A stretch of 64,000 nt of DNA, from the NCBI RefSeq assembly GCF_007828035.1, contig NZ_VITV01000018.1, positions 21,023 through 85,022 of the forward strand. The letters are read 5' to 3'. This stretch comes from Nitrospirillum amazonense. Lineage in GTDB: Bacteria; Pseudomonadota; Alphaproteobacteria; Azospirillales; Azospirillaceae. The notes under the pieces were generated by a model. That model saw only the letters and a program-made list of their open reading frames with translations, made no database searches and was not told the origin of the DNA. The translations under genes were made by a program, and so were the position numbers. Below, in pieces: positions 62,067 through 64,000 of the stretch. Position 1 is the first letter of the stretch, and every line of letters begins with the position of its first letter.

Positions 62067-62105
62067 AACCCCCGGCCTGGACACCTGGGCCGGGGGTTTT
62101 CTTTT
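62067..62105 (+). terminator. Intrinsic terminator of sppA
   Basis: AACCCCCGGCC (62067-62077) pairs with GGCCGGGGGTT (62088-62098), followed by TTCTTTT. Confidence 0.88.
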
Positions 62106-62181
62106 GAATTCATGCGACTTGCCCTGGCAGGTGCGACAAATCGTCCCTATCTGACAAGCTCACAACGAACAGGCCCCATTG

Positions 62182-63039
62182 ATGGACTTCCTTGCCGATC
62201 CCGGCGTCTGGCTCGGACTCTTGACCCTGGTCTCCCTCGAGGTCGTCCTCGGCATCGACAATCTGGTCTTCATCGCCATCGTCGCCGACAAGCTGCCGGC
62301 GGAGCAGCGCAACCGCGTGCGCCTGGTGGGCCTGTCGCTGGCGCTGATCATGCGCCTGCTGCTGCTGTTCTCCATCTCCTGGATCGTGACGCTGACCCAG
62401 CCGCTGTTCAGCGTGGCCGGTTTCGCCCTGTCGGGACGCGACCTGATCCTGGTGCTAGGTGGTGCCTTCCTGCTGGCCAAGGGCACGATGGAGCTGCATG
62501 AACGGCTCGAGGGGGGCGCGGGGCACAAAGCCCCCAAGCCCGGCGCCGCCGCCAATGCCTTCTGGCGGTCGGTGGTGCAGATCGTGCTGCTGGACGCGGT
62601 GTTCTCGCTGGACAGCGTCATCACCGCGGTGGGCATGGTGGATGAGCTGCCCATCATGGTGGCGGCCGTCTGCATCGCCATGGGCGTCATGCTGGTGGCG
62701 TCCAAGCCGCTGATGGCCTTCATCTCCCGCCACCCCACCGTCATCATCCTGGGCCTGGGCTTCCTGCTGATGATCGGCTTCAGCCTGGTGGCGGAGGGCC
62801 TGGGCCTGCACATCCCCAAGGGCTACCTCTACGCCGCCATCGGCTTCTCCATCCTGATCGAGGCCGCGAACCAGCTGGGCCGGCGCAAGCGGGCCTCACC
62901 CGAGGCCGGCGGACGCGAGGCCCTGCTGCGGGGCTTGCGTGACACGCCCGACGGAAGGGTGACCATCACGGATGGCCAGGGCCAGGTGCGGGTCACCGCC
63001 TCCGCGGCCGACGCGCTGGCGCTTCTCGATCCGCACTGA
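62182..63039 (+). CDS. TerC family integral membrane protein
   Basis: A 285-residue protein with about seven helices. The metal-site-like motifs are [22 protein letters not shown] with acidic residues and its counterpart [25 protein letters not shown]. These are the TerC signatures; relatives export Mn or other metals. A soluble C terminus of about 50 residues follows. The start is ATG 62182; a TTG one codon earlier also fits. No Mn riboswitch is visible in the short leader. Confidence 0.92.
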   Translation: MDFLADPGVWLGLLTLVSLEVVLGIDNLVFIAIVADKLPAEQRNRVRLVGLSLALIMRLLLLFSISWIVTLTQPLFSVAGFALSGRDLILVLGGAFLLAKGTMELHERLEGGAGHKAPKPGAAANAFWRSVVQIVLLDAVFSLDSVITAVGMVDELPIMVAAVCIAMGVMLVASKPLMAFISRHPTVIILGLGFLLMIGFSLVAEGLGLHIPKGYLYAAIGFSILIEAANQLGRRKRASPEAGGREALLRGLRDTPDGRVTITDGQGQVRVTASAADALALLDPH

Positions 63040-63073
63040 GCCCCCCATTGGCGCGCGGCAGGCGGTGGCGCGG

Positions 63074-63109
63074 CAGTCGGCGGGACGTCAGTCGGCGGGG
63101 CGTCAGTCG
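63074..63109. repeat. Tandem 15-bp repeat between terC-like gene and tlyA
   Basis: CAGTCGGCGGG(A/G)CGT occurs at 63074-63088 and 63089-63103, then a partial third copy. It fills the 63-bp convergent gap and its end overlaps the tlyA stop. Confidence 0.6.
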
Positions 63110-63873
63110 CGCCGGGCGCCGATCAGGAATTCCTTGTTGCCCTCAGGGCCCAAGATGGGGCTGGGGTCCACGCCCAGGACCGTCCAGCCGGGGCGGGCGG
63201 ACAGCCAGGCGACCACGGCGTCGCAGACCTCCTGGTGCAGTTCGGGTTCCCGCACCACGCCGCCCTTGCCCACGCGGCCCTTGCCCACCTCGAACTGCGG
63301 CTTGATCAGGGCCACCAGCCGGCCGCCGGGCTGGACCAGGTCGAGGGCGGCCGGCAGCACGGTGGCGAGGCCGATGAAGCTGGCGTCGCACACCACCATG
63401 CCGATGGGGTCGGGAATCTGATCGGCGGTCAGGTGCCGGGCGTTGGTCTTTTCCATGACCACCACGCGCGGGTCGGTGCGCAGCTTCCACGCCAGCTGGC
63501 CGTGGCCCACATCGACGGCATAGACCTTGGCCGCCCCCCGCGTCAGCAGCACGTCGGTGAATCCGCCGGTGCTGGCGCCCACGTCGATGGCGGTCACGCC
63601 CGTCGGATCGAATCCGAAATGATCCAGGCCATGCACCAGTTTCAGCCCGCCCCGCGACACCCAGGGATGGTCCTGGCCCTTCAAGATCAGGGGCTTGTCG
63701 GCGGGGATGGTCTGGCCGGGCTTGTCGATGCGCAAGGTGTCGGCATAGACCAGGCCGGCCAGCACCAGGGCCTGGGCCCGGGCGCGGCTTTCCACCAGGC
63801 CGCGTTCCACCAGGGCCTGGTCCACGCGGATTTTCCCCGGCTTCTGGGCCTTATGCGGGGTTTCGTCCGACAT
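63103..63873 (-). CDS. tlyA: TlyA family rRNA (cytidine-2'-O)-methyltransferase / hemolysin A
   Basis: A 256-residue protein. An N-terminal S4 RNA-binding domain (IRVDQALVERGLVESRARAQALVLAGLVYAD) precedes a Rossmann SAM domain: AIDVGASTGGFTDVLLTRGAAKVYAVDVGHGQLAW is its landmark, with VCDASFIGL and LIKPQFEVGK. TlyA methylates 16S and 23S rRNA in mycobacteria. ATG 63873 shares bases with the dxs stop (TGATG), so it is translationally coupled to dxs, a common alphaproteobacterial pairing. Confidence 0.93.
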   Translation of the reverse strand: MSDETPHKAQKPGKIRVDQALVERGLVESRARAQALVLAGLVYADTLRIDKPGQTIPADKPLILKGQDHPWVSRGGLKLVHGLDHFGFDPTGVTAIDVGASTGGFTDVLLTRGAAKVYAVDVGHGQLAWKLRTDPRVVVMEKTNARHLTADQIPDPIGMVVCDASFIGLATVLPAALDLVQPGGRLVALIKPQFEVGKGRVGKGGVVREPELHQEVCDAVVAWLSARPGWTVLGVDPSPILGPEGNKEFLIGARRD

Positions 63874-64000
63874 CAGGCGTTGGGCGTCCGCGCCGCCGCC
63901 TGGTTCCCCAGCGCCTTGAGCACGGTATCGACGATGCCGGTGGCGTTGAGGCCGGCCTCGTCATACTGCTTGGCCGGGTTGTCGTGTTCCTGATAGCGGT
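63873..64000 (-). CDS. dxs: 1-deoxy-D-xylulose-5-phosphate synthase, C-terminal fragment
   Basis: Only the last 41 residues are in the window: YQEHDNPAKQYDEAGLNATGIVDTVLKALG then a short tail, shown here by landmarks NPAKQYDEAGL and IVDTVL. This matches the C terminus of DXS, the first enzyme of the MEP isoprenoid route. The rest lies beyond the right edge. It overlaps tlyA. Confidence 0.75.
   Translation of the reverse strand, partial: RYQEHDNPAKQYDEAGLNATGIVDTVLKALGNQAAARTPNA

Noticed and set aside
62106..62181. Possible Mn (yybP-ykoY) riboswitch ahead of the TerC gene
   Set aside because: TerC genes often carry one, but the leader is only about 75 bp and lacks the conserved core.

Overview
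The window is 64 kb of high-GC, densely packed chromosome from an alphaproteobacterium. The gene content points to the Rhodospirillales, most likely Azospirillaceae; that placement is inference. Supporting signs are a GapR-type DUF2312 protein, a separate F0 operon coding I, a, c, b' and b, minCDE, a dxs-tlyA pair, a DUF1244 protein and PCu(A)C/SCO copper genes. I see no rRNA, tRNA, CRISPR array, IS element or prophage. About 68 protein genes are supported, and most are housekeeping genes with recognisable families.

Layout. 0.1-5.3 kb: small accessory genes (P-loop kinase-like protein, alpha/beta hydrolase, GNAT acetyltransferase, N-formylglutamate amidohydrolase, DUF1244, GapR, a mazEF toxin-antitoxin pair). 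4.5-7.5 kb: an aromatic-type oxygenase locus with an extradiol dioxygenase divergent from a LysR regulator and a Rieske oxygenase. 7.6-10.4 kb: oligoendopeptidase F and two uncharacterised genes. 10.5-13.4 kb: F0 ATP synthase operon on the minus strand. 13.6-15.8 kb: copper delivery to cytochrome oxidase (PCu(A)C, SCO) and a PhoH-like ATPase. A 979-bp gene-free stretch with hairpins and five GANTC sites precedes minCDE (16.8-18.7 kb). 18.8-25.4 kb: HEAT-repeat protein, LprI-like protein, panB, mntH and a large TPR-glycosyltransferase. 25.5-29.1 kb: nrdA and nrdB separated by an EF-hand lipoprotein. 29.4-38.5 kb: FG-GAP protein, membrane protein, dipeptide epimerase, hybrid histidine kinase, YajQ, Tat-type amidase, BON lipoprotein and a secreted repeat protein. 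38.5-44.8 kb: panE, a LytTR membrane regulator, a zur-CobW zinc operon, a DUF6134 protein and panC. 44.8-49.8 kb: lipoproteins, an anion transporter, an MBL hydrolase, a CDF exporter with pdxH. 49.9-56.2 kb: CbpA-like DnaJ, aldo/keto reductase, dienelactone hydrolase, YihY, fabI and aroC. 56.3-57.6 kb: two tandem spore-coat-U-like secreted proteins. 57.8-64 kb: pabC-pabB, sppA, a TerC protein, tlyA and the 3' end of dxs.

Functional links. panB, panC and panE together cover three steps of pantothenate synthesis but lie at three separate sites. pabB-pabC make p-aminobenzoate from chorismate, the product of aroC in the same window. The zinc regulator and the CobW GTPase, both His-rich, form one transcription unit.

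I found no clearly new multi-gene system. The best leads are regulatory. The two coat-U paralogues share near-identical sigma-54-type -24/-12 elements. A GANTC cluster lies upstream of minC. A strong minus-strand terminator near 15.9 kb has no gene in front of it, suggesting a small RNA. DnaA-box-like sites lie in front of nrdA.
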